From the NCBI RefSeq assembly GCF_050003625.1, contig NC_134397.1, positions 273,352,070 through 273,416,069 of the forward strand: a stretch of DNA of 64,000 nt, read 5' to 3'. Shown one piece after another: positions 46,589-58,345 of this stretch. The notes beneath the pieces were generated by a model. That model was not told the DNA's origin and made no database searches. It worked only from the letters and a program-made list of their open reading frames with translations. The stretch is from Haematobia irritans. Lineage: Eukaryota > Arthropoda > Insecta > Diptera > Muscidae. The position numbers and the translations under genes are program-made. How positions within the stretch are numbered: the first letter of the stretch is position 1; each line of letters begins with the position of its first letter.

Positions 46589-48742
46589 TTATACCCTGCG
46601 CCACACTGTGTAACAGGGTATTATAAGTTAGTGTATATGTTTGCAACACCCAGAAGGAGACGAGATAGACACATGGTGTCTTTGGCAAAAATGCTCAGGG
46701 TGGGCTCCAGAGCCGATATAGCCATATCCGTCTGTCCGTGAACACATTTTTGTAATCAAAGTCTAGGTCGCAGTTTTAGTCCAATCGACTTCAAATTTGG
46801 CACAAGTATGTGTTTTGGCTCAGAACAGATCCCTATTGATTTTGGAAGAAATCGGTTCAGATTTAGATATAGCTCCCATTTTTATATTTCGCCCGATATG
46901 GACTTATATGGCCCCAGAAGCCAGAGTTTTACCCTAATTTGCTTAAAATTTTGCACAAGAAGAACAATTAGTACTACAGTCAAGTGTGCCAAATTTTATT
47001 GAAATCGGTTCAGATTTAGATATAGCTCCCATATATATCTTTCGCCCGATATGGACTAATACGGTCCCTGAAGTCAGAGTTTTACCCCAATTTGGTTGAA
47101 ATTTTGCACTAGGAGTACAATTAATAGTGTAGTCAAGTGTGCCAAATGTTATTGAAATCGGTTCAGATTTAGATATAGCTCCCATATGTATCGTTCGCCC
47201 GATTTACACTCATATGACCACAGTGGCCAATCTTTTACTCCGATTTAGTTGACATTTTGTACAGGAAGTAGAATTAGCATTGTGGCTATGCGTGCCAAAT
47301 TTGGTTGAAATCGGTGTAGATTTGGATATAGCTCCCATATATAGCTTTCGCCCGATTTACACTCATATGACCACAGAGGCCAATTTTTTGCTCCGATTTA
47401 GTTGAAATTTTGCAAAGGGAGTAGAATTAGCATTGTAGCTATGCGTGCCAAATTTGGTTGAAATCTGTTCAGATTTAGATATATCTCCCATATATAGCTT
47501 TCGCCCGATTTACACTCATATGACCACAGAGGCCAATTTTTAACTCTGATTTAGGTAAAATTTTGCACATGGAGTAGAATTAGTATTGTTACTATGCGTG
47601 CTAAATTTGGTTGAAATCGGTTCAGATTTAGATATAGCTCCCATATATAGCTTTCGCCCGATTTACACTCATATGACCACAGAGGCCAATTTTTAACTCC
47701 GATTTAGTTGAAATTTTGCACAGGGAGTAGAATTAGTATTGTTACTATGCGTGTCAAATTTGGTTGAAATCGGTTCAGATTTAGATATAGCTCCCATATA
47801 TAGCTTTCGCCCGATTTACACTCATATGACCACAGAGGCCAATTGTTTGCTCCGATTTAGTTGAAATTTTGCACAGGGAGTAGAATTAGTATTGTAGCTA
47901 TGCGTTCCAAATTCGGTTGAAATCGGTTCATATATAGATATAGCTCCCATATATATGTTTTTCTGATTTCGACAAAAATGCTCCAAATACCAACATTTTC
48001 CTTGTAAAATCGCCACTGCTAAGTTGAAAACTTCTAAAAGTGACTCAAATTTTCCTAAACTTCTAACACATATATATCGATCGATAAATCATAAATAAAC
48101 TTTTGCGAAGTTTCCTTAAAATTGCTTCCCATATTTTTTTACTAACATTGTGTTTCACCCTAGTGCATTAGGTTAGGTTAGATTATGTGGCAGCCCGATG
48201 TATCAGGCTCACTTAGACTATTCAGTCCATTGTGATACCACAGTGGTGAACATCTCTCTTATCACTGAGTGCTGCCCGATTCCATGTTAAGCTCAATGAC
48301 AAGGAACCTCCTTTTTATGGCCGAGTCCGAACGGCGTTCCACATTCCAGTGAAACCACTTAGAGAAGCTTTGAAACCCTCAGAAATGTCACCAGCATTAC
48401 TGAGGTGGGATAATCCACCGCTGAAAAACTTTTTGGTGTTCGGTAGTAGCAGGAATCGAACCCACGACCTTGTGTATGCAAGGCGGGCAAGGTAACCATT
48501 GCACCACAGTGGCTCCCTAGTGCATTAGCCGACTTAAATTTTGAGTCTATAGATTTTGTAGAAGTCTATCAAATTCTGTCCACATCGAGTGATATTTAAA
48601 TGTATGTATTTGGGACAAACATTTATATATAGCCCCCAACATATTTGACGGATGTGATATGGTATCGAAAATTTAGATCTACAAAGTGGTGCAGGGTATA
48701 ATATAGTCGACCCCGCCCGACTTTAGACTTTCCTTACTTGTT
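46589..48742 (+). mobile_element. DINE-1-like repeat, family A, copy A-4, longest
   Basis: Begins TATACCCTGCGCCACACTGT and ends CCCCGCCCGACTTTAGAC, TTTCCTTACTTG. It has eight units with cores at 46868, 47021, 47174, 47327, 47480, 47633, 47786 and 47939, each exactly 153 bp apart. A SINE-1 is nested at 48171-48514. Non-autonomous. Confidence 0.9.
48171..48514 (-). mobile_element. SINE-1 nested in A-4, 13-bp target duplication
   Basis: GGTTAGGTTAGATTATGTGG tail at the left, CACCACAGTGGCT head at the right. CCCTAGTGCATTA is duplicated at 48158-48170 and 48515-48527. The other family A copies (for example near 6940) have this site uninterrupted. Confidence 0.9.
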
Positions 48743-48922
48743 TTAACTTAATCTTACCTATATCAACATATTTATAAATGAAGGGACTTGGAAGAGCAAT
48801 TAGAGTAAAAATACATTATATCCCGTACTATGCAGCGTACTTCAAATTGGTTTGAAACCAAATTCCTCATTTAACACCTCCTTAACCTCGATTCCGATGT
48901 GTGTCGACGTACATTTATGATA

Positions 48923-49000
48923 GGTTAGGTATAGTAGCAGCCCGATATTTCAGGCTTACTTAGACTATTCAGGCCATTGTGATATAACAGTGGTGAACTT
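48923..49000 (-). mobile_element. SINE-1, severely 5'-truncated, with target duplication
   Basis: Only 78 bp: GGTTAGGTATAGTAGCAGCC to CAGTGGTGAACTT. CATTTATGATA is duplicated at 48912-48922 and 49001-49011. The retained part reaches past the LINE-shared tail into SINE-specific GTGAACTT, so it is a SINE rather than a LINE stub. Confidence 0.85.
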
Positions 49001-49011
49001 CATTTATGATA

Positions 49012-51175
49012 AGTTGTGATTTTTCGGAAAATCATTTTCTCCTCTTTATAACTAAGAGTTCATGGCCAACCATTGACATTTCCCCTTCAAAACGTTGCTC
49101 CGAATTCTAAACCCACTATTTTCCACTAATTTCCCGATTTCTGTGTACGATTTTTTATGGCTGTAAGAATAAAATGATTTTCTCTTCAATTGTTCCAAAT
49201 TATCGGTCACAATGGTTTGTATTTTCATATAGCCCAATAGGTTCTTTGAATTAAATATACAAAGAAAACAAATGTTCTCATAAGTATCAAAGTATCTCTG
49301 AGACTCCCGTTTATAATTTACAATAATACTATAACATAAAACTTACGCCTTTCTTACGAGGTAAAAATATGAATGATAAACCAATTATTTCATGTTGTTT
49401 TTTCTCCCTCAAAATTAAAGAAGCTTTTAAATCATAGAACCGAAAGGGAAAACAAAACTGACTGTTAAGCTTAAGTGCCTAAGGGAACTATAATTTGTAT
49501 TCTTTATTTGGGTGAAAAAAATGCCTCTTCATTACATGGGAATATTACCCATATTATTTCCACACTCCCAAACAATTCCCCAATTCAAATGGTCCATCTT
49601 ATATTTACATCGTCCAAAATATTCCTAATGTTGCCCTCTGGATGTATTAACCGATGAAATATGTGCATCCTTTAATAACAAAACCTCCTTAAAATATTCA
49701 ACACTTTCGCTAAACATTTACTTAACCCCTTTGGTGGTGGAGGTAGGTGGTGGTTTTGTTGTTTGGAGCATCATACTCAAGAGCAAAATGAATGAAGCAT
49801 TTTGGGCATTACCATATAAATAATTTCAATTTGCGAAGAAGTAACAAAACAAAACATCAACGCCAACACCAACAAACATCCAAATTCAACAAATACAAAG
49901 ATATGTATATGTGTGTATGTATGAGTATATGTGAAATTGCCCATAAGGATAAGAAAGGATAATGAAAATTACATACGAAAATATTAAGCTTGAAATTCAT
50001 GCACTCACTCAGTCTGGGAGTCTTTAACCTCTACTACGGCTGTTCGAATGTGTCCATGTAGATGTTAGGAGAAATATTCACAAAGCCGATTTATAAAATA
50101 TTCATAATAAATCTGCACTTGCCAAATCCCCCATGAAACCATAAATTCAACAGAAACATGAACTCCAAAGCAATACTCCTCACTTCCAAACAACATTCAC
50201 TCATTCATACACTCACACATATGGGGCATAAGCAACAACAGAGAGAAAGAGAGGGAGAGACTGAGCACCATCAACACCACCACTACTACCACCAAAACAA
50301 TGAACATAAATATTTAGAATATTTCATTTTCTAGGGAAATTCAAACCACATTGGCCCCTTACACAAATGTCGAGCTACAAACAACAAATGGCTTATTTCC
50401 CTGGGTTTCTCTCTCTGGGTCAAATGCACCACACCTTATCAAAGGGGTCGATGGGTGAAGAGGGAAGTGCAGGAGAAACAAACGAGTGAATGGATTTTGG
50501 GCTAATGTTTGTATTAGGCCATAATAAAAGCTAATAAATTCTACGAAAACAACAACGAGAAATGGCATAGCTCGATATCCTCGAATTATTCTGCAACTCC
50601 TGGCAGTTATTGTTGCCAAAACATAAACAGAAATATAAAGACGACTCAATATGTTTAGGCCCCCGCCCCTCGCTTTCTACCACACTCTCTCTCTCTCTAT
50701 TTTGAGAAATAATGGCCTTGGTTAAGACCAAATTGCCATATGAATTGTTCCTCTGAAAGAGGACATGCATAGACTTACTCACGCGTATTAAGCAATGCCC
50801 CTCTATAAATTATAAACCCATAAAAGTGATTTTAAAAGTCGTCATTGTTGTTGTGCTGTGGTGGTGTTGATGATGGCAGCAAATGGTTAACGAAAAGGTG
50901 TAACCAGACCACAGGAACTTCATTAAATATTCGACAATAATATTTTTGTTGCTGTTGTTATTATTCATGTTGTTATTTTTTTTATACCGCCTCCGGATGG
51001 CAACAAATGTTAAGCAACAAATGTTGAAAATTTTAGCTATGGATTTGTAGGCGTTGCCATTAGCCAGTAACTGGGGAAAATTTGAATTCATTAAAAATTG
51101 ATTTAAATGTTTGACTTTAAAGAATGGAGAATACCAAAGAACTGCAATGAGCTCAGCCAGGCAAAAGCTCGTATA
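49012..51175. other. No gene seen
   Basis: About 2.2 kb of single-copy-looking DNA with CAACACCAACAAACATCC and GAGAGAAAGAGAGGGAGAGA simple tracts and CACACT/CTCTCT runs. Frames reach about 150 codons on the minus strand near 50810-51268 but are Asn-rich, of mixed composition and without a domain. No splice or domain evidence. Confidence 0.4.
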
Positions 51176-51422
51176 CACGCAGAGAAGGAATATGATCACC
51201 CCAACCATGTTCCTAGAGTAAACTGTTACATCTTCACGGAAAACATGTCGCATGCTTGTCGAAACCATGATCTTTTCTCGGATATTATGTATCTGATTTC
51301 GGAAATCATGTTATGTTTGATGAGAAAAGAATATTTTTGCAAAAATGCTACATGGTCGCTGTGAAAAAGTAACATGGTACTCTTGAAACATGTTTGAAGT
51401 GATCATATTCCTTCTCTGGGTG
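51176..51422. mobile_element. Foldback MITE with TA target site, second copy
   Basis: CACGCAGAGAAGGAATATGA and GATCATATTCCTTCTCTG are inverted arms; TA on both sides. Matches 19183-19432 (ATTATGTATCTGATTTCGG). Confidence 0.75.
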
Positions 51423-51542
51423 TACTATCCACCAGCGATTTGAGTGATTGGATTTTGTTGAAAAAAAAAACAGCAAAATCCAATTTTCAGAATTATTTCT
51501 AAAGGTCTCTAATACCTTAAGCCGGTGGAAATCCGTCTTAAT

Positions 51543-51606
51543 AATGTGTGTTTCAAAGCTTCTCTAAGTGGTTTCACTGCAATGTTGAACGCCGTTCGGA
51601 CTCGGC
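51543..51606 (+). repeat. SINE-1 body scrap
   Basis: GTTTCAAAGCTTCTCTAAGT, GGTTTCACTGCAATG and AACGCCGTTCGGACTCGGC are SINE-1 body sequence. No head or tail. Confidence 0.7.
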
Positions 51607-51790
51607 GACCAAACCAACCCATACCCTTCGAAGTGCAGTCTTGAGATGATCGACACTTTGGAATTTTTTAGTGCCAACTTTACTTTTCCAAACGCCTCAG
51701 GCGCACAAGTCCAACGGATTGAGGTCCGAGGATTTTGGTAGCCATAGCGCCTCCAAGAAAGAAGTTACCATGAATTAACTTCCCAATATA
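51600..51790 (-). pseudogene. Tc1/mariner-superfamily transposase relic, C-terminal
   Basis: The minus strand reads ALWLPKSSDLNPLDLCA, stop, GVWKSKV, then SVDHLKTALRRVW. This is the (W)PPKSPDLNPLD..VW block containing the third catalytic Asp, followed by the LK.al...W helix of Tc1/maT-type transposases. It is about 60 codons with one stop. Adjacent to a SINE-1 scrap; no terminal repeats seen. Confidence 0.6.
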
Positions 51791-51812
51791 AAAAATTAAA
51801 TAAATCCTCATA

Positions 51813-52473
51813 CCCTGTTCCTGTATGTCGAACGAGAGTATTTCAAACGAAAAAAAAAATTATTTGGGTTTCTCTATGTCCATAGGCAAGTCACTTCATA
51901 TTTTGTTGTCGAGTAGCCAACGAACATATACAATAATGCCCTATTCCTGTATATCGAACGAAAACCAGTTGGAAAGAAAGGCAGTCACTTGAATTCGAAT
52001 GAATTTGGCTTTTTCTATTTTTGAAAGTTCGATTCGTTTGTATGAGAATACATTGATTATTAAAAATGAGTATTTTTAAATTTTTGGCCTGACAATTCAT
52101 TGAAATGTTAACAATGCTTTTACTTTTTTCTTGACACTTATTGTATATGTTCGTATATTACTCGACAACAAAATATGAAGTGACTTGCCTTTCGAAATAA
52201 AAGAACAAAAATCAATTTTCTTTCGTTTGGAATACGAAAGAAAGCATTCGTTCGATATACAGGAACAGGCCATAAGTGTGAAGAAAACGTAAAAACAATT
52301 TTGAAATTTGAATAAATTCTCAGGCCCAAAATTTTAAAATACTCATTTTTGATAATTAATGTACTCTCATACAAACGATATGAACTTTCAAAAATAGATA
52401 AACCCAAATTGATTCGAATTCGAGCGACTGCTTTTCAGTCGACTGGGTTTTCGTTCGATATACAGAAACAGGG
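51813..52473. mobile_element. Foldback element F17 with nested arms
   Basis: Outer ends CCCTGTTCCTGTATGTCGAA and TTCGATATACAGAAACAGGG are inverted and flanked by TA. A second, inner pair (CCCTATTCCTGTATATCGAA at 51940; TTCGATATACAGGAACAGG at 52251) and a third (AAGTCACTTCATATTTTGTT at 51889; its inverse at 52168) are also present. So the element looks like one foldback within or beside another. Non-coding. Confidence 0.65.
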
Positions 52474-52744
52474 TATCAATTTCTTCTACAGGAATCAAAA
52501 ACAACGATTTTTGGGAGGTTCATACTTTGAGGAGTTTTTTCATTTTCTCATATATTAATTTATTGTTATTGATGCTCAGTTTTTGAAAAAAAAGTGAAGC
52601 AGCGAAGATATCAAATGAATTACGATTTTAAAAGCGAGTATATAAAAAATAGTAAATTGCTCTACGTTGTAAATCAAAAAATGATTTATCAAAAAAAATG
52701 ATTTATCAAATCTGTATACAATGGTGTACCAAACTATGAGTGCA

Positions 52745-53562
52745 GGATTAATATTTAAGATTCGGCCGAGCCGAATCTTAAATTCCCACCACCATGAATC
52801 AAATATTATAGTTTCCGCTTAAAATGTCAGGGGGTTTGATAACAGATCAAGCAGAGCAATTCAACCAGTACACTTCCCGAAGATAAATTTAAAGTTTTTT
52901 CCTATGAATACCATATCAGATTCTGGATTTATAAGAACCATTATTGTTCGAGTTTTTGAGCAATCATTAACATCTCTTGTAAGTGTGGAAGAAAATTATA
53001 CAATAACGTCTTCATTTGAAATCTTAAACCTGTAGATTTTCACCCGAGAAGTAAAATCTGGAAATTTTACATTGAGTTTCAAGCAATGATCAGTGCTCCT
53101 TCTATACCCTCGAGAAGTGAAATTGGTCTATGTGGAGGCATTACCAAATGGACCGATAAAAACTTAATACGATACACTTTTTTGTGAGTCTAATATACCA
53201 GAATATTTACAATTTCAGGCAAATCGGATAAAAAGTACGGTTTCTAGAAACCCAAGACCCCAAATCGGAAGGTCGGTTTATATGGGGACTACACTAAAAC
53301 ATGGACCGATATTCACCATTTTTGGCACACCTCTTTATGGTCCTAAAATACCTCTAGATTTCCAATTTCAGGCAAATTGGGTGAAAACTAGGGTTTCTAT
53401 AAGGCCAATAATTAAAATCGGGTGATCGGTCTATATGGGGGCTATACCAAAACAAGGACCGATACTCACCATTTTCGGCACACCTCTTTATGACCCGAAA
53501 ATACCTCTAGACTTCAATTTCAGGCAAATTGGGTAAAAACTACGGTGTACAGTTCTGTACAG
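52745..53562 (-). mobile_element. DINE-1-like repeat, family C, copy C-4 part a
   Basis: The hairpin end ATTCGGCCGAGCCGAATCTT and CCCACCACCATGAATCAAA are at the left. Units TATATGGGGACTAC at 53279 and TATATGGGGGCTATACC at 53432 are 153 bp apart. It breaks off after AAAACTACGG. The last unit is nearly identical to one at 55741-55860, which suggests duplication. Confidence 0.75.
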
Positions 53563-53711
53563 TTGCCTTTTATATTCATAGATTCCCATATTGTCAATAA
53601 TTGCCACCAGCATTGTTTGCTGTACCCAAACATTGTTGGCTGTTATCTATGTGAACAAATGCGCATGTGTATTTACATAGGAAGAAGTGTTATCGGCGGT
53701 CTACCTAAATA
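53563..53711. other. Spacer between C-4a and mariner
   Basis: About 150 bp not recognised elsewhere in the window (GCCACCAGCATTGTTTGCTG). Nothing coding. Confidence 0.35.
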
Positions 53712-54955
53712 ACAGGTTGGCTGATAAGTTCCCGGTCTAACAAAGAAAAACATTTTTTTTTGTCGTACTTCGTTTTTATTATTCAACATAGTTCCCTTCA
53801 AGAGCGATACAACGATTACAAACGACCTTCCAATTTTTTGATACCTTTTTGGTAGTACTCCTTCGGTTTTGCCTCAAAATAGGCCTCAGTTTTGGCGATC
53901 ACCTCTTCATTGCATCCAAATTTTTCCCCTGCGGGCATCCTTTTGACATCTTAGAACAAGAAAAAGTCGCTGGGGGCCAGATCTGGAGAATACGGTGGGT
54001 GGGGAAGCAATTCGAAGCCCAATTCATGAATTTTTGCCATCGTTCTCAATGACTTGTGGCACGGTGCGTTGTCTTGGTGGAACAACACTTTTTTCTTCTT
54101 CATATGGGGCTGTTTTGCCGCGATTTCGACCTTCAAACGCTCCAATAACGCCATATAATAGTCACTGTTGATGGTTTTTCCCTTCTCAAGATAAGCGATA
54201 AAAATGATTCCATGCGCATCCCAAAAAACAGAGGCCATTACTTTGAGTCTTTCCACGTTTCGCAGACGGTTCACCGGTCGCTGTCCACTCAGCCGACTGT
54301 CGATTAGACTCAGGAGTGTAGTGATGGAGCCATGTTTCATCCATTGTCACATATCGACGGAAAAACTCGGGTGTATTACGAGTTAACAGCTGCAAACACC
54401 GCTCAGAATCATCAACACGTTGTTGTTTTTGGTCAAATGTGAGCTCGCGCGGCACCCATTTTGCACAGAGCTTCCGCATATCCAAATATTGATGAATGAT
54501 ATGACCAACACGTTCCTTTGATATCTTAAAGGCCTCTATCTCGCTATCTCGTTCAACTTCATTTTACGGTCATTCCAAATCATTTTGTGGATTTTTTTTA
54601 TGTTTTCGTCGGTAACCACCACTTTCGGGCGTCCACTGCGTTCACCGTCCTCTGTGCTCATTTCACCACGCTTGAATTTTGAGTCCGGAAACTCATTATC
54701 AAGCCAAGTTTTTGCTTCCACTGCTTCCCTTCAGAAAACAGTATTTTATCAAAACACGAAATTCCTTTTTTTCCATTTTTTTCACAATAACAAAAGTTGC
54801 TTCACAAAAGACGCTCTATCGCACAAACTAATTGACTTACAGACGTCAAATTTTGACACGAATCATTTGAAGATTGGTGCTATATAAAAATAATATGCAT
54901 TTAATACTAGAGCCGCCATCTATGTGTCAGACCGGGGACTTATCAGCCAACCTGT
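53712..54955 (-). mobile_element. Mariner of the irritans type, 1,244 bp, both ends intact
   Basis: Terminal repeats ACAGGTTGGCTGATAAGT and ACTTATCAGCCAACCTGT are perfectly inverted over 18 bp and the match continues with one mismatch (TTCCCGGTCT versus TCCCCGGTCT). They are flanked by TA at 53710-53711 and 54956-54957. The ends closely resemble those I remember for Himar1 from the horn fly. The single transposase gene on the minus strand is frameshifted. Element length fits the 1.2-1.3 kb of the family. Confidence 0.92.
53779..54776 (-). pseudogene. Mariner (irritans-type) transposase, frameshifted
   Basis: D,D34D transposase of the Tc1/mariner superfamily. The start at 54776 reads MEKKEFRVLIKYC, followed by EAKTWLDNEFPDS, the HTH-linked helix KIHKMIWNDRKMKLNEIA, KRLCAKWVPRELT-like (seen as MRKLCAKWVPRELT), VTMDETWLHHYTPES with the first catalytic Asp, FWDAHGIIF, LFHQDNAPCHKS with the second, and PPYSPDLAPSDFFLF with the third. 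The second and third Asp are 34 residues apart. Frame changes near 54720, 54500 and 54300-54190, plus a stop after FFLF, break the gene. The C-terminal part ends near the TAA at 53779. About 998 bp versus about 1,040 expected, so small deletions are present. Not active as it stands. Confidence 0.9.
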
Positions 54956-54956
54956 T

Positions 54957-56117
54957 AACGCTTCCCGAAGATAAATTTAAAGTTTTTACCTATGAAGACT
55001 ATATCAGATTCTGGATTTATAAGAACCATTATTGTTCGAGTTTTGGAGCAATCATTAACATCTCTTGTAAGTGTGCAAGAAAATTATACAATAACGTCTT
55101 CATTTGAAATCTTAAATCTGTAGATTTTCACCCGAGAAGTAAAATATGGAAATTTTACATTGAGTTTCAAGCAATTTTAATGATCAGTGCGCCTTATATA
55201 CCCCCAAGAAGTGAAATTGGTCGATATGAGGGCCTTACCAAATGGACCGATAAAAACTTAATCCGATACACGTTTTTGTGAGCCTAATATACCGGTTTAT
55301 ATGGGGACTATACCAAAACATGGACCGATACTCACCATTTTTGACACACCTCTTTATCATCCTAAAATACTTCTAGATTTCCACTTTCAGGCAAATTGCC
55401 TAAAAACTGCGATTTCTATAAGCCCAAGACCCCAAATCGGAAGGTCGGTTTATATGGGAACTATACCAAAACATGGACCGATATTCACAATTTTTGGCAC
55501 ACCTCTTTATGGTTCTACAACACCTATCGATATCCAATTTCAAGTAAATTTGATAAAAACTACGGGTTCTAGAAGCCCAAGAAGGAAAATCGTTAGATCG
55601 GTCTATATGGGGGCTATACCAAAACATAGGCCGAAACTCACCATTTTCGGCACACCTCTTTATGGTCCTAGATTACCTCTAGATTTCCAATTTCAGGCAA
55701 ATTGGGTAAAACTACGGTTTCTATAAGGCCAATAATTAAAATCCGGTGATCGGTCTATATGGGGGCTATACCAAAACAAGGACCGATACTCACCATTTTC
55801 GGCACACCTCTTTATGACCCGAAAATACCTCTAGACTTCAATTTCAGGCAAATTAGGTAAAAACTATATCAAAACCTGGACCTATATAGCCCATCTTCGA
55901 ACTTGGCCTGTCTGCAGACATAAGTTTGTGCAAAATTTCAGCATGATTGCTTCATTATTGAAGACTGTGGCGTGATTACAACAGACAGACAGACGGACAA
56001 GGTTATATCGTCTTAGAATTCCTCCCTGATCAAGCATATATATACTTTATTTAGTCGGAAATCGAATGGAATGACAAACTTATTATACCCCCGTCACCAT
56101 TCTATGGTGGTGGGTAT
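54957..56117 (-). mobile_element. DINE-1-like repeat, family C, copy C-4 part b
   Basis: Starts CTTCCCGAAGATAAATTTAA without the hairpin end. Units are at 55298, 55451, 55604 and 55756 (153, 153 and 152 bp). It ends GTCACCATTCTATGGTGGTG and GGTATAA. It includes AGACAGACAGACGGACAAGG. Many stretches are near-identical to C-4a. Confidence 0.8.
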
Positions 56118-56876
56118 AAAAATTCCAGATTTTATTTCTTGTGCTCATTCCTAAAAATCTTCAGAATTTGGATTTCAAATCAAAACGGTATTTCATCGTT
56201 TTCTTGTACGCCTAGACGAGATGTTTAAAATTTCTTTAAAACTTAAACAACAATTGCAACTCCACAATCTGATGTAGTCTCCATATGTAGAAACTCTAAA
56301 TTTAACTTCGGGAAGCGTGTCATTTTAACCAATCTTCTTGAGGTGATACAAGTCTTAAAATCCGCCTGAATTTCTATATATTTTCAAGTATTCCGCTACG
56401 ACCAGGGCTGTGGAGTCGAGCCATTTTGCTCGACTCCGACTCCGGGTAATATAACTAAATCTTATTTTAATACCACTAATTTATAGTTCTATTGTGGGGG
56501 TACCGTAAGTGGATCGATATAAAGTATCGTATTTATTTATATGTGCAAAAAAGGTCTTAATTTCACATTAGATGCCAATTTAACTCTATATTTCAAATTT
56601 TGGGGCAATGTTTAATAAATAAAATAATGATATAAATACCCATCATACTATGAGAAGATACCTACAGTATATGTATTTGTGGACCAAAATTATTGATACT
56701 ATCTCAAATCCTTTAAATTTGTTGCGAGCTATATAAAGGTTTATATTCCCATATGCATGAATTTGAATCTGAATCGATTTAGACAAAATCGTATATACTT
56801 CTACAAAATCTATGTACTTAAAATTTAAATCTAACGTTATGGGACGTAACACAATTTTAACAAAAAATAAAAATGC

Positions 56877-57103
56877 AAGGAAAGTCTAAAGTCGGGCGGG
56901 CCAATTATAATATACTCTGCACAACTTTGTATTTAGATCTACATTTTGATAAAATCTCAAATCAGACTTCTGGAAAATCTCGGGCAATATTTGGGAAATA
57001 TTTATAATTGTTTAGGCAATTTCGCAAAAATGCATTTATGATTCATTCATTGAAAAATTTGAAAATTTGAGTCATTTCTACAAGTTTTCGACTTAGCACT
57101 GAG
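56877..57103 (-). repeat. Family A hairpin-end relic inside hAT-3
   Basis: GCAAGGAAAGTCTAAAGTCG, GGCGGGCCAATTATAATATA and ATACTCTGCACAACTTTGTA, then TTCGCAAAAATGCATTTATG. This is the hairpin half of family A only. Confidence 0.65.
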
Positions 57104-57114
57104 TTCACTGATAC

Positions 57115-58095
57115 TCACGCAATTTTGCAAAATTTTATATAGAAATAAAATTTTGCAAAATTTTCTACAGAAACAAAATTTTGACTAAATTTTCTATAGA
57201 AATAAAATTTTGGCACAATTTTCTATAGAAATCAAATTTTGACCAAATATATAGAAATAAAATTTTGAATAAAATTTTTATAGAAATAAAATTTGGCAAA
57301 ATTTTTTATAGAAATAAAAGTTTGGAAAAATTATCAATAGAAATACAATTTAAAAATATGCGTAGCAAACAAAATTTTGCAAAATATTCTATATAAACAA
57401 CATTTTGACTAAATTTTCTATAGAAATAAAATTTTGACTAAATTTTATATAGAAAAAAATATTTCTATACTAGTAAAATTTTGAATACATTTTTTATAAC
57501 AGTGAGTATCAGTGAACATCAGTAAGAAAAATTTGAGAAAATTTGCTATAGAAATAAAATTTGACAATTTTTTCTTATAGAAATAAAATTTTGAAAAAAT
57601 TATCAATAAAATACAATTTTATAAAATTTTTTGTGTAGTAAATCAAATTTTGCAAAATATTCTACAGAAACAAAATTTTGACTAAATTTTCTACAGAAAT
57701 AAAATTTTGACAAAATTTTCTAATAAAAAAATCTATTACTATAAAATTTTGGCAAAATTGTATATAGAAATAAAATTTTGACCAAATTTTGTAATAAAAA
57801 AATCTATTACTATACAATTTTGGCAAAATTTTCTATAGAAATTAAATTTTGATTTGAATTTTTATAGAAATAAAATTATCAATAGAAATAATATTTTGAA
57901 AAAAATTTTGTGTAACAAACAAAATTTTGCAAAATTTTCTATAGAAATAAAATTTTGCAAAACATTCTATAAAAAACAAAAGTTTGACAAAATTGTTGAC
58001 AAAATTTGCTATAGAAATAAAATTTTTACAAAACTTTTTATAGAAATAACATTTTACCAAATTTTCTATAAAAAACAACTTTGAAAAAATTTTCT
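57115..58095 (-). repeat. 29-bp minisatellite inside hAT-3
   Basis: Repeats of TTTTCTATAGAAATAAAATT plus TTGACAAAA. A pair of inverted words ACTGAGTTCACTGATACTCA (57104) and GTGAGTATCAGTGAACATCA (57501) brackets its first third, which suggests another small element carried the array. Confidence 0.85.
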
Positions 58096-58097
58096 GT

Positions 58098-58345
58098 CAA
58101 TATTCCACATACACAGTCTCACACAAGTTTACATGCGGTTAAACAATTTATATTTTCTTTAAATAATAAAATTTTAAAAAATATACATATATCCCTTAGT
58201 TTTAGTAAATTAATTTGAAAAAGAAAGTATTTGTTTATTAGCAAGAAGATTTTTTGGTGTGGGTTATAAACAACAACAAGAAACAGGATTAGTTGATAGA
58301 TAAAAAACTGTAAACTTGCGTGAGACTGTGTATGTATATGGCCTT
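58098..58345. mobile_element. Short inverted-repeat element nested in hAT-3
   Basis: CCACATACACAGTCTCACAC then AAGTTTAC at the left; GTAAACTTGCGTGAGACTGT then GTATG at the right. Non-coding. Confidence 0.6.

Noticed and set aside
46860..47960. Regular repeats that could be taken for a CRISPR array
   Set aside because: The 153-bp units are similar along their whole length with no unique spacers, and the window is eukaryotic.
50810..51268. 152-codon minus-strand frame, Asn-rich
   Set aside because: Asn run comes from TTGTTATTATT-type simple sequence; the N-terminal part overlaps a MITE arm.
57842..58084. Phe/Tyr/Lys-rich frames on both strands
   Set aside because: Translations of the 29-bp minisatellite.
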